This document shows positions 8,206 through 14,555 of a stretch of 15,939 nucleotides of DNA, piece after piece (position 1 is the stretch's first letter; every line of letters begins with the position of its first letter). A program made the translations under genes and the position numbers. Below the pieces are notes generated by a model. That model did not search any database. It was not told the DNA's origin and saw only the letters and a program-made list of their open reading frames with translations. Source of the stretch: an uncultured Bacilli bacterium (lineage in GTDB: Bacteria > Bacillota_I > Bacilli_A > RF39 > UBA660); assembly GCA_947589695.1 (NCBI GenBank), contig CANQBY010000005.1:1-15939 (forward strand), given 5' to 3'.

Positions 8206-9158
8206 AATTCGGGATAAATTGAATAATCAAAATTGTGTTCATTACTAGTAATATTACTATCGGCGGTGATTAATTCCTCAGTATTGATTAAGAAATATTT
8301 ATGATATAGATAATCTTTATTATCACTACTAACAGGATCATCCCAAGTTAAGTCTAAATGTAACCATTCATCATTTATTTTAACAGCATTCCAAACATGA
8401 CCTTCGGAATTATTATTACCGGTGGTGGCTACTTTAATATTTTCATAACCCATATTAGTTAAGAAGATAGCCATTAAATCTGTATAACCATTACAAGTAG
8501 CTAAATGATTAAATAAAGCGCCATAAGCATTAAAACTTTTATTTTCTTTATTGTTATCTAAATCATATTTGGTATTATTAATAATATAATCATGAACTAC
8601 TTTAATTTTATTATAATCAAGACTAAAGTTATCGGTTTGGTCGGTATCTTGGAGATTTTCAGCTTCTTCTAAAAGATCTGGAAGAATACTTGCTATTTCG
8701 GTATTAATTTTTTCTATTTCAGCATCTGAATACATATAGTTTATTTTAAGAGCAATTTCGCCAGAATCACTAATACTCGTATTAATACTCGTAAAAGAAT
8801 TAAAGGGGTGAACAAAATTATTTAAGTGAGTTAATAAATTCGCGTCATTACTAATAGTGTTAATATCGGTAAGACAATCTTGATAAACTTTAGGACAATA
8901 AAAGGTAAAGTTTTCATTTTTAGAATTAACCACCGTATAATAAATATTTAATAAATCTTGTTTACCATAAGGAGTAAAGTCCGTTGTATTGCTAACAAAA
9001 TTATAATTGTAATCTTTATAATAAGGATTAGTAAGAGAAATTTTGACAAAACTAGGATGATTTAATAAATTAATAATCTTATTACAAAGAGAATCAATGT
9101 TTAATAAAACTAAAAGAATACTACAAGCACATAATAAAGGAATAATAATTTTTTTCAT
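8193..9158 (-). CDS. Membrane-anchored transglutaminase-like protein
   Basis: A 321-residue protein with an N-terminal hydrophobic segment (about residues 4-22), probably an uncleaved anchor. A C-terminal transglutaminase-like cysteine-protease fold is visible. Its signatures are VVHDYIINNTKYD (187-199), SFNAYGALF (208-216), Cys222 in ATCNGYTD, His254 in GHVWNAV and Asp269 in HLDLTWDD, the expected Cys-His-Asp triad. Such proteins act outside the membrane as peptidases or acyltransferases, often on the cell wall; the substrate here is unknown. The region 30-180 is not recognised. ATG at 9158 is preferred because the upstream GTG (9165-9167) lies in the ribosome site AGGTG. It has its own promoter, separate from rpsT. 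Confidence 0.85.
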   Translation of the reverse strand: MKKIIIPLLCACSILLVLLNIDSLCNKIINLLNHPSFVKISLTNPYYKDYNYNFVSNTTDFTPYGKQDLLNIYYTVVNSKNENFTFYCPKVYQDCLTDINTISNDANLLTHLNNFVHPFNSFTSINTSISDSGEIALKINYMYSDAEIEKINTEIASILPDLLEEAENLQDTDQTDNFSLDYNKIKVVHDYIINNTKYDLDNNKENKSFNAYGALFNHLATCNGYTDLMAIFLTNMGYENIKVATTGNNNSEGHVWNAVKINDEWLHLDLTWDDPVSSDNKDYLYHKYFLINTEELITADSNITSNEHNFDYSIYPELKNS

Positions 9159-9164
9159 ATCTAA

Positions 9165-9169
9165 CACCT
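9165..9169 (-). promoter_or_regulatory. Ribosome binding site of the transglutaminase-like gene
   Basis: On the minus strand AGGTG lies 6 bases before ATG 9158. The alternative GTG start overlaps this site, so the shorter reading is preferred. Confidence 0.65.
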
Positions 9170-9175
9170 AATTAA

Positions 9176-9204
9176 AGTATAGCAAAAAAAAAAGAAGTTC
9201 ACAA
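9176..9204 (-). promoter_or_regulatory. Promoter of the transglutaminase-like gene
   Basis: Read on the minus strand, TTGTGA (9199-9204) and TATACT (9176-9181) are 17 bases apart. The start site would be near 9169, only about 10 bases before the start codon. That is a very short leader and a reason for caution. The promoter is embedded in the rpsT terminator. Confidence 0.55.
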
Positions 9205-9217
9205 GAAATGTTACTTC
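9184..9217 (-). terminator. rpsT terminator
   Basis: On the minus strand GAAGT pairs with ACTTC (9213-9217 with 9194-9198). A further ACA/TGT helix closes a TTTCT loop, with a small internal bulge. A run of about ten T follows (9184-9193). The rpsT stop codon lies at the base of the hairpin. The stem is weak but the T run is long. Confidence 0.65.
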
Positions 9218-9474
9218 ATATTTTTAATTTTATTTGATAAACGGCTTTTTTGTCTATCAGCAGTATTCTTTTTAACTAGACCTTTACTTGTAGCTTGATC
9301 TAAATTCTTTTGTACATCTTTATATAAAGTATTAGATTCCTCAAGATTACCACTGGCAATTGCTTTTTCAGTTTCTTTAATTAAATTTTTAACTCTAGCT
9401 TTAAGTTCATGGTTGTTTTCCGTTTTTTTGGCTATTACTTTAATGGCTTTTTTTGAACTTTTAATATTGGCCAT
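9211..9474 (-). CDS. rpsT: 30S ribosomal protein S20
   Basis: An 87-residue basic helical protein of the usual S20 length. It starts MANIKSSKKAIK and contains LKARVKNLIKETEKAI (24-39) and KGLVKKNTADRQKSRLSNKI (64-83), typical of the S20 three-helix bundle that binds 16S rRNA in the small subunit. On the minus strand AAGGAAGGAG stands 7 bases before the ATG. It is a single-gene unit with its own promoter and terminator. It is divergent from the operon that ends in gpr, as I recall rpsT being divergent from gpr in Bacillus subtilis. Confidence 0.98.
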   Translation of the reverse strand: MANIKSSKKAIKVIAKKTENNHELKARVKNLIKETEKAIASGNLEESNTLYKDVQKNLDQATSKGLVKKNTADRQKSRLSNKIKNMK

Positions 9475-9504
9475 GGGAACACTCCTTCCTTGATTTCAGT
9501 ATCA

Positions 9505-9533
9505 ATTCTATCAAAAAACTTTAAATAATGCAA
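9505..9533 (-). promoter_or_regulatory. rpsT promoter
   Basis: On the minus strand TTGCAT (9528-9533) and TAGAAT (9505-9510) are separated by 17 bases. The start would fall near 9498, leaving a leader of about 24 bases that holds little besides the ribosome site. Confidence 0.75.
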
Positions 9534-9588
9534 GTTTTTTAAGCATAAATATTGATATTTAAGAGGATTTTAGCTTTTTTAGGGATAG

Positions 9589-9616
9589 TTGACATTTTTT
9601 TTAGATGTGGTAAAAT
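9589..9616 (+). promoter_or_regulatory. Strong promoter for the unknown gene pair and gpr
   Basis: A perfect TTGACA (9589-9594), a 16-base spacer ending in an extended TGG, and TAAAAT (9611-9616). This vegetative-type promoter lies about 28 bases before the first start codon. It is the best-matching promoter for the three-gene run that follows. Confidence 0.85.
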
Positions 9617-9644
9617 AGTAATCTAACCAAATCGGGGTGTTTTT

Positions 9645-11279
9645 ATGAGGGATTATTTAGAGAAAATACTAAGAAATAAAGTAAATACCAAACAAGCTTT
9701 AGAAGATATTGTCTATTATTTAGAAAAAGAATTAGATAATTATAGAAAAAGGTATGATTATTTTGGATTAAAAAAAGAAGTTTGGGAAAAGTTGATTATA
9801 AAAAGTGTTGAGAAAACAATTTGTTTGATACCATTTAAGAGTAATTTTAAAAATGACATGCAGGATAAAATAACAAGATTTGTAGCCAAAAAGGTAGAGA
9901 CTCAAGATTTAACATTTTTAAATAACTTAGTATTAAAAGGAATAAAAGAAGCAAAAACTTATATTGAGGCGGGAAGATGGATAGAAAAAGAATTAAGAAG
10001 TTTTAATTTAAGTTTAGGGGAAAATAATTATAATTTGTTAAAAGAGGCGAGTGATAATTTTAAAGTTATGGTAAATAAACTTGGAATTGCTAATTTTAAT
10101 TATCAAAATTATGAAAAAGTAATATATGGTGAATATGAAATATATATATTTATTAAACCGAAAAGTAAAAATTTAGAAGAGACAATGAAAGAATTTAATT
10201 ATTGGGATAGTTTACTTAAAGAAAAAATTGACATAAGAGGTAATGTTCGCAGTAACAAAAACTTAATGAAAATTAAAATTATGTTAAGAGAAGAAGATAC
10301 TTTAGATAAAATATATAATTTATTTAAGGAAAAAATAGGTTTAATAAAAAGAACAGATTTTGATAAATTGATGGTTAATTATTCTTTAAAAGAATTAGAA
10401 TATATAATTAAGGCTTATAAAACTCTCGCCGTAGAAAAAGATTATTGTTTTTTAAATAAAATAAAAGAAGATTTAGATGGGGATAAAATAGATGAAAAAC
10501 CTAAAACTAAAGGAATAAAGTGGGAAGATCGTTATGATTATTTTATGGATAAAACAATTAATATGCAGGCGAAAGAAGAGTTTATTGATAGGGAACTTTC
10601 AAGGTTAGATAAGGAAAGAATAGAAAATATTAAAAAGTATTTAGATTTTACATTATCAAGAAGGTCGCATGAAGCAAAAATTGCCAAAAGAGATTTAGAA
10701 GGGATAAAAGAGGCTTTTAATAATTATATTGCATCTTTAGAATTATTAGATTTTGATAAAACATTAGAATTAGATTTTATTCCAGATTACGAAATTGATG
10801 CAAGATTAAAAAAAGAAATTGTCGTAACATTATTACAAAATTTTCCTATTTATAAACAAAAAATTGTGAAAGATTATTTGTATGGCTATTTTAGAAGTGA
10901 TACGAATGAGGGAGTAATAGCTAAAAAAATAATAGAAATAATTAAAGAAGAATATAGAATTTGGAAAGAAATAGGACTTTTACCAGGCGAATACTATTTA
11001 TTAGATGTTTTAGAGTTAATAGGATTTGATAAGAAGTTTTTAATAGAAGAATTTAAAAAGCTTAAAAAAGATAAAATAGATTATTTAACAATAAAAATGA
11101 AATTAATAGAAACTAAATACCGAGAATTAGGATATAAAAGAAAAGATTATTTAAAGTTTTTAAAAGAAAACATGAGAATGTTAGAAGTCGAAAATACAGC
11201 ATTAGAAACAATATTAGAGGAATATATTAAAGTAAATCTAGAAGAGGCAGAAAGGAGAAAAATATGCAAGAATATGTAG
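9645..11279 (+). CDS. Unknown repeat protein A, paralogous to its neighbour
   Basis: I do not recognise this 544-residue protein. It has no signal peptide or transmembrane segment and is Lys/Glu/Ile-rich, so it is probably cytoplasmic and mostly helical. An N-terminal domain (about 1-260) is collinear with the next gene: YDYFGLKKEVW (37-47), FKVMVNKLGI (139-148), GEYEIYIFIKP (162-172) and NYSLKEL (245-251). A charged linker (about 272-292) follows. Two copies of a helical repeat then align without gaps at a 79-residue offset: about 312-369 (IENIKKYL, then IAKRDLEGIKEAF) and about 391-448 (QKIVKDYL, then IAKKIIEIIKEEY, ending GLLPG). Residues 460-544 are further predicted helix, not recognised. 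It starts at ATG 9645 after CGGGGTG and overlaps the next gene by 16 bases. No catalytic motif is evident. Confidence 0.85.
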   Translation: MRDYLEKILRNKVNTKQALEDIVYYLEKELDNYRKRYDYFGLKKEVWEKLIIKSVEKTICLIPFKSNFKNDMQDKITRFVAKKVETQDLTFLNNLVLKGIKEAKTYIEAGRWIEKELRSFNLSLGENNYNLLKEASDNFKVMVNKLGIANFNYQNYEKVIYGEYEIYIFIKPKSKNLEETMKEFNYWDSLLKEKIDIRGNVRSNKNLMKIKIMLREEDTLDKIYNLFKEKIGLIKRTDFDKLMVNYSLKELEYIIKAYKTLAVEKDYCFLNKIKEDLDGDKIDEKPKTKGIKWEDRYDYFMDKTINMQAKEEFIDRELSRLDKERIENIKKYLDFTLSRRSHEAKIAKRDLEGIKEAFNNYIASLELLDFDKTLELDFIPDYEIDARLKKEIVVTLLQNFPIYKQKIVKDYLYGYFRSDTNEGVIAKKIIEIIKEEYRIWKEIGLLPGEYYLLDVLELIGFDKKFLIEEFKKLKKDKIDYLTIKMKLIETKYRELGYKRKDYLKFLKENMRMLEVENTALETILEEYIKVNLEEAERRKICKNM

Positions 11280-13180
11280 ATGGTTTGATTAAAAGAGGAT
11301 TAGTTAATGAAGAATCTGAAGAATTTTTATTAGAATTATTTAATAGTTATTTAATTAGTTATGATTATTATGGGTTAAAAAAAGAAAGTTGGATTAAAAT
11401 ATTTGATAAATCTGTAAATTTAGCTTTAAAAACTGATAATTTTACTTATTATATAACAATGGTGTTAAATAAAGAAATGTTTGATTATTTTAAGGAAAAT
11501 TATAATAAAGATGATATGCGGTTATTAAATAATTTTTTAATTAAACTTAAAAGAATAAGTAAAAATTATTGGGAGATATTAAAAAATTTATATAAAGAAT
11601 TATTTGTGAGATATATAAGATTAGATGAAGTTTTAATTCAAAAATTAAGAAATAATTCTTCGGTTTTTAAAACATTAATTAAAAATTTAGGAATAGATAA
11701 TTTAAGTAATGCCGAAATTATTAAACTTTGTGAAGGAAAATATGATTATTTTATTGCTTTAAAACCTCAAGAGTTAGATTTAAAAGAGACGATTATTATA
11801 TTTAGAGAAATTGCAAAATATATTAATTATGATGAAAGTCATTTAAAGAGAGATATTGATAATAAAGAAAAGATAATTGAAAAAATTAGATTTTTACTTA
11901 AAAATCAAAATATAATAAATAAAATAGAGAAAATATTTGAAAGTATTAATATTAAAGTGGAAGAAGCTTCGCTTAAAATAGTAATATATAATTTTTCTTT
12001 AGAAGAACTTCGAAAACTAAAAGATGATCTAAAAGTGTATGAAAGTACAACTTTTAAAGATTTAAGCTTTATTTATAGCTTTTTACCTTCAGTTAGTTAT
12101 TGTGAGAAGAAAAAAGAAGATAATAAAGTAAAAGTTAAAAAAACAGTAAAAAAAGAAAAAGTATTACCAATAGAAGAAAAGAAAGATAATAACGCGCTTT
12201 ATAATTATTTTCCGGTTAGTAAAAATGTAAGTTTGGAAAAAAAGAAAGAAATAGTAGATTATTTAATGCTTATTTTAAATCCTAAAGAACGAAGATTAGT
12301 TTTGGCTTTTGTAAAAGATGAATTATATAATCAAAGAGATAGAGATTTAATAAAAGGTAAGATTATGAATTTAATAAATATTTATAATATATGGTTAGAA
12401 AATGGAATATTACCAGAAGTAGGTAAAGAAGCATTTTATGATTATTTTCTAAATAAAGATAATATTACGAAGGTTGATAAAGAACAAATAATTGAAATAT
12501 TAATTAGAAATTTTCCAACAGATATACAAGGGTTAATTAGAAGATATTATTTAAAAGATATTAGTTTAAGTGAAGAAGAAAAAAGAAGAGCTTTAGAAAA
12601 AATTAATATGATAAAAGAACAATATAATAGGCTTTTAGAAGTAGATCTAAATATTAGTAAAGATAGTACGGTTTATGATATAATACCTAATAATAATGGT
12701 TTTCAAGATAGAAAAATAATTGAACGTTTCTTAAATTCTTTTAATAGTTATCAAAGAATGGCTATGGAACGATATATTAGAGGGGAATATTTAGAGGAAA
12801 GAGATAAAGCGAGAGCTAAAAAAGATTGGAATTTGGTACTAATTCATTACCGAGCATGGCTAAGTAAAGGAGTTATTAAAGATATAAGATTATTTAAGAA
12901 TGTTAAAGTTAAAGAAATTTTAGAGTTTTTAGAAAATGAGAGACTTAAAAGAGAATGGTTTGATTTAAGTAGAGAGAAAAAAGAAGTTTATGAAGATATG
13001 TTTAATGTTATTGAATATCAATATCATTTAAGAAAAGTAACAAATATACAATATCGGATATTAATGTTTAATAAACTTAATGAATTTATAGATATAAATC
13101 CGAAAATAAATATTGAAGAATTGTTTAGAAATTATAAAGATGCAATGTATATAGAAATGGAATTAGAAGAGAAGAGATAA
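11264..13180 (+). CDS. Unknown repeat protein B, paralogous to its neighbour
   Basis: A 638-residue protein of unknown function, paralogous to the preceding gene. The N-terminal domain matches it at a constant 4-residue offset: YDYYGLKKESW (33-43), FKTLIKNLGI (135-144) and GKYDYFIALKP (158-168), then NFSLEEL (243-249). A Lys-rich linker (281-308) follows. Three divergent ~76-79-residue repeats come next, at about 326-396, 404-474 and 481-552. Each runs from a KEIV/EQII/RKII helix, through a segment such as NFPTDIQGLIRRYYL or FNSYQRMAMERYI, to a helix ending in IYNIWLENGILP, EQYNRLLEV or IHYRAWLSKGV. The tail (553-638) is charged helix. No membrane segment or enzyme motif is seen. AAAGGAG lies 6 bases before the ATG inside the previous gene, so the two are translationally coupled and probably work together. 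Confidence 0.85.
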   Translation: MQEYVDGLIKRGLVNEESEEFLLELFNSYLISYDYYGLKKESWIKIFDKSVNLALKTDNFTYYITMVLNKEMFDYFKENYNKDDMRLLNNFLIKLKRISKNYWEILKNLYKELFVRYIRLDEVLIQKLRNNSSVFKTLIKNLGIDNLSNAEIIKLCEGKYDYFIALKPQELDLKETIIIFREIAKYINYDESHLKRDIDNKEKIIEKIRFLLKNQNIINKIEKIFESINIKVEEASLKIVIYNFSLEELRKLKDDLKVYESTTFKDLSFIYSFLPSVSYCEKKKEDNKVKVKKTVKKEKVLPIEEKKDNNALYNYFPVSKNVSLEKKKEIVDYLMLILNPKERRLVLAFVKDELYNQRDRDLIKGKIMNLINIYNIWLENGILPEVGKEAFYDYFLNKDNITKVDKEQIIEILIRNFPTDIQGLIRRYYLKDISLSEEEKRRALEKINMIKEQYNRLLEVDLNISKDSTVYDIIPNNNGFQDRKIIERFLNSFNSYQRMAMERYIRGEYLEERDKARAKKDWNLVLIHYRAWLSKGVIKDIRLFKNVKVKEILEFLENERLKREWFDLSREKKEVYEDMFNVIEYQYHLRKVTNIQYRILMFNKLNEFIDINPKINIEELFRNYKDAMYIEMELEEKR

Positions 13181-13223
13181 GTATATTTAAGAATTATTTT
13201 GGAATAATATAAGTGGTGAAGTT

Positions 13224-13955
13224 ATGAAAAAGGTTTTTATGGATGCATCACAAATTATTCAAGATAATTTAATGAAGTTGGATGAAATAAAATATAAAGA
13301 TTATAAAGTAATACATTTTAAAGTAACAAGAGAAAATGAGAAAAAATTAAAAAGAATAAAAGGGGATTATTTTGTAATTAATTTTGATTATTTAACTTTA
13401 AATAAATGTTTTAAAAATATAAAAAAAGAATTAATAAAAATTCTAAAAGTATTTTTTAAAGACATGAATCCGGCGAAACCTTTAATTATTGGGTTAGGTA
13501 ATTCTAATGTGATGTGTGATAGTTTGGGAGTTAAAACCACGAATAAAGTAATGGCCACTAATCATTTTACCGATTTTCTTAATTTACCTAAAGTAGCATT
13601 ATTTAATCCGGAAGTAACAGAAAAAACAGGAATAAGTTCTTTTAGTTTAATTGAAATGGTAGTAAAAAAATTAAAACCGACAGTTATAATTATGATAGAT
13701 ACTTTAGCAACTAATAATAATATGTTTTTAAATAATTGTATTGAAATTAATAATACGGGAATAATCCCGGGAAGTGCGATTAAAGATAATAAAAAAATAG
13801 ATGCCAAAACTTTTAATATACCGGTTATTGCTATAGGTGTACCTTTAGTAATGGAAAAAGATAAATATTTATATACAACTCCAAATGTTGGAGGAATAGT
13901 AGATTTAACTAGTAATATTATAAGTGAAGCTTTAAATGATTTATTCTTTAAATAA
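13224..13955 (+). CDS. gpr: GPR-family spore (germination) protease, compact form
   Basis: This matches peptidase family A25 (GPR), which degrades small acid-soluble spore proteins at germination. Visible family motifs are GLGNSNVMCDSLG (90-102), KLKPTVIIMIDTLA (149-162), NNTGIIPGSAI (176-186) and IPVIAIGVPLV (199-209). Asp99 and Asp159 sit where GPR has its conserved aspartates, and the C-terminus YTTPNVGGIVDLTSNII corresponds to the GPR end helix. At 243 residues it is far shorter than Bacillus GPR (about 370). The shortening lies mainly between GVPLV and the last helix, and at the N-terminus, where the propeptide would be. It lies 43 bases after the unknown pair and is divergent from rpsT, consistent with the Bacillus neighbourhood. 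The family call is good; that the cell sporulates is not shown. The related YyaC/DUF1256 family is the main alternative. Confidence 0.85.
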   Translation: MKKVFMDASQIIQDNLMKLDEIKYKDYKVIHFKVTRENEKKLKRIKGDYFVINFDYLTLNKCFKNIKKELIKILKVFFKDMNPAKPLIIGLGNSNVMCDSLGVKTTNKVMATNHFTDFLNLPKVALFNPEVTEKTGISSFSLIEMVVKKLKPTVIIMIDTLATNNNMFLNNCIEINNTGIIPGSAIKDNKKIDAKTFNIPVIAIGVPLVMEKDKYLYTTPNVGGIVDLTSNIISEALNDLFFK

Positions 13956-14411
13956 TTATTTTAAATATTTGGGTTTATCAATAAAACCTAAGAGATAATC
14001 AGCAGAATAATGATAAGTTTTACAAATAGTATATAAAGCATGAAGGGAAATTAAATATTTTCCTTTTTCATATTCAACAATAATAGTACGAGCAACATTT
14101 AATTGGTTAGCCAGTTCTTCTTGAGTTAGATTATTGTCTTTCCGAAATTCTTTCAAACGATTGATAATTTTAACATTATCAATATTTTTATTATATTTAG
14201 GATATTTTTTGAGATCGGTAAAATCAAAAATATAATCTAAAGATACATCAAAGAAATGACATAAAGTTATTAGATGTTTTAAAGGGATAGTTATATATTC
14301 TCGTTCATATTGTCCATATACTCTTTTGTTTAAATTTAATAAATTGGAGACTTCATATTGAGTTAGTTCTTTTTCTTCTCGTAGATATTTTAATTTTTCA
14401 CTATATATCAT
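13956..14411 (-). CDS. Transcriptional regulator with two XRE helix-turn-helix domains
   Basis: A 151-residue cytoplasmic protein made almost entirely of two Cro/CI-type DNA-binding domains. The first (about 5-64) contains LTQYEVSNLLNLNKRVYGQY (16-35) and the second (about 84-143) LTQEELANQLNVARTIIVEY (95-114). The halves align at a 79-residue offset (TQ at 17-18 and 96-97; SLDYIFDF and SADYLLGF), so they arose by duplication. The second has the more canonical recognition helix. No sensor domain is present. GGTGA (14418-14422) is 6 bases before the ATG. It is divergent from the surface-protein gene, whose promoter carries repeated TGACATTT sites, so autoregulation and control of that gene are plausible. 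Its 3' end abuts gpr with no gap and no clear terminator. Confidence 0.92.
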   Translation of the reverse strand: MIYSEKLKYLREEKELTQYEVSNLLNLNKRVYGQYEREYITIPLKHLITLCHFFDVSLDYIFDFTDLKKYPKYNKNIDNVKIINRLKEFRKDNNLTQEELANQLNVARTIIVEYEKGKYLISLHALYTICKTYHYSADYLLGFIDKPKYLK

Positions 14412-14473
14412 TATATTTCACCATATATATTGTCTCATATAAATTTTTTAAAAAACTAAAAGGAATAAAATGC

Positions 14474-14500
14474 TGACATTTTTATTGACTTTTGACATTT
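14474..14500. repeat. Direct repeat TGACATTT, candidate operator
   Basis: TGACATTT occurs at 14474-14481 and 14493-14500, 19 bases apart, with a related TTGACTTTT between them at 14485-14493. The copies flank and overlap the -35 region of the surface-protein promoter in the divergent gap. They could be binding sites for the neighbouring XRE regulator. Confidence 0.4.
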
Positions 14501-14513
14501 ATCATACTATAAT
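14485..14513 (+). promoter_or_regulatory. Promoter of the surface-protein gene
   Basis: TTGACT (14485-14490) and a perfect TATAAT (14508-14513) have a 17-base spacer. Transcription would start near 14520, giving a leader of about 36 bases. The nearby TTGACA (14492-14497) is only 10 bases from the -10 box and is not a usable -35. Confidence 0.8.
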
Positions 14514-14546
14514 TTATTTATAAACTAGGAATTTCTATGATAGAGA

Positions 14547-14551
14547 GTGAT
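14547..14551 (+). promoter_or_regulatory. Ribosome binding site that sets a TTG start
   Basis: GAGAGTGAT (14543-14551) matches the GTGAT half of the extended Shine-Dalgarno sequence and stands 4 bases before TTG 14556. The GTG at 14547 lies inside it and would lack a ribosome site of its own, so TTG followed by a normal KKVIKLL export start is preferred. Confidence 0.6.
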
Positions 14552-14555
14552 AATA

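Noticed and set aside
9120..9158. Lipobox-like LCAC near the start of the transglutaminase-like protein
   Set aside because: The cysteine is too close to the start and the -2/-1 context is atypical, so a lipoprotein signal is not supported.
12240..12900. Resemblance of the protein B repeats to sigma-70 region 4 (LNPKERRLVLAF, NSYQRMAMERYI)
   Set aside because: Only the first helix looks similar; no recognition helix follows and the repeat continues with a long basic helix, so a sigma-factor call is not supported.
13181..13209. SigG-like promoter GTATA-17-AATAATA before gpr
   Set aside because: It resembles the forespore consensus, but its start site would cut into the gpr ribosome site, and such strings are common in AT-rich gaps.
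13195..13210. Hairpin ATTATT-TTGG-AATAAT between the unknown pair and gpr
   Set aside because: All A-T pairs and no T run; too weak to call a terminator.
13562..13807. 81-codon open frame on the minus strand
   Set aside because: It lies antisense inside gpr, where the plus frame carries the GPR motifs.
13946..13964. AT-only palindrome at the gpr/regulator junction
   Set aside because: TTTAAATAATTATTTTAAA is symmetric but has no G-C pairs; not convincing as a bidirectional terminator.
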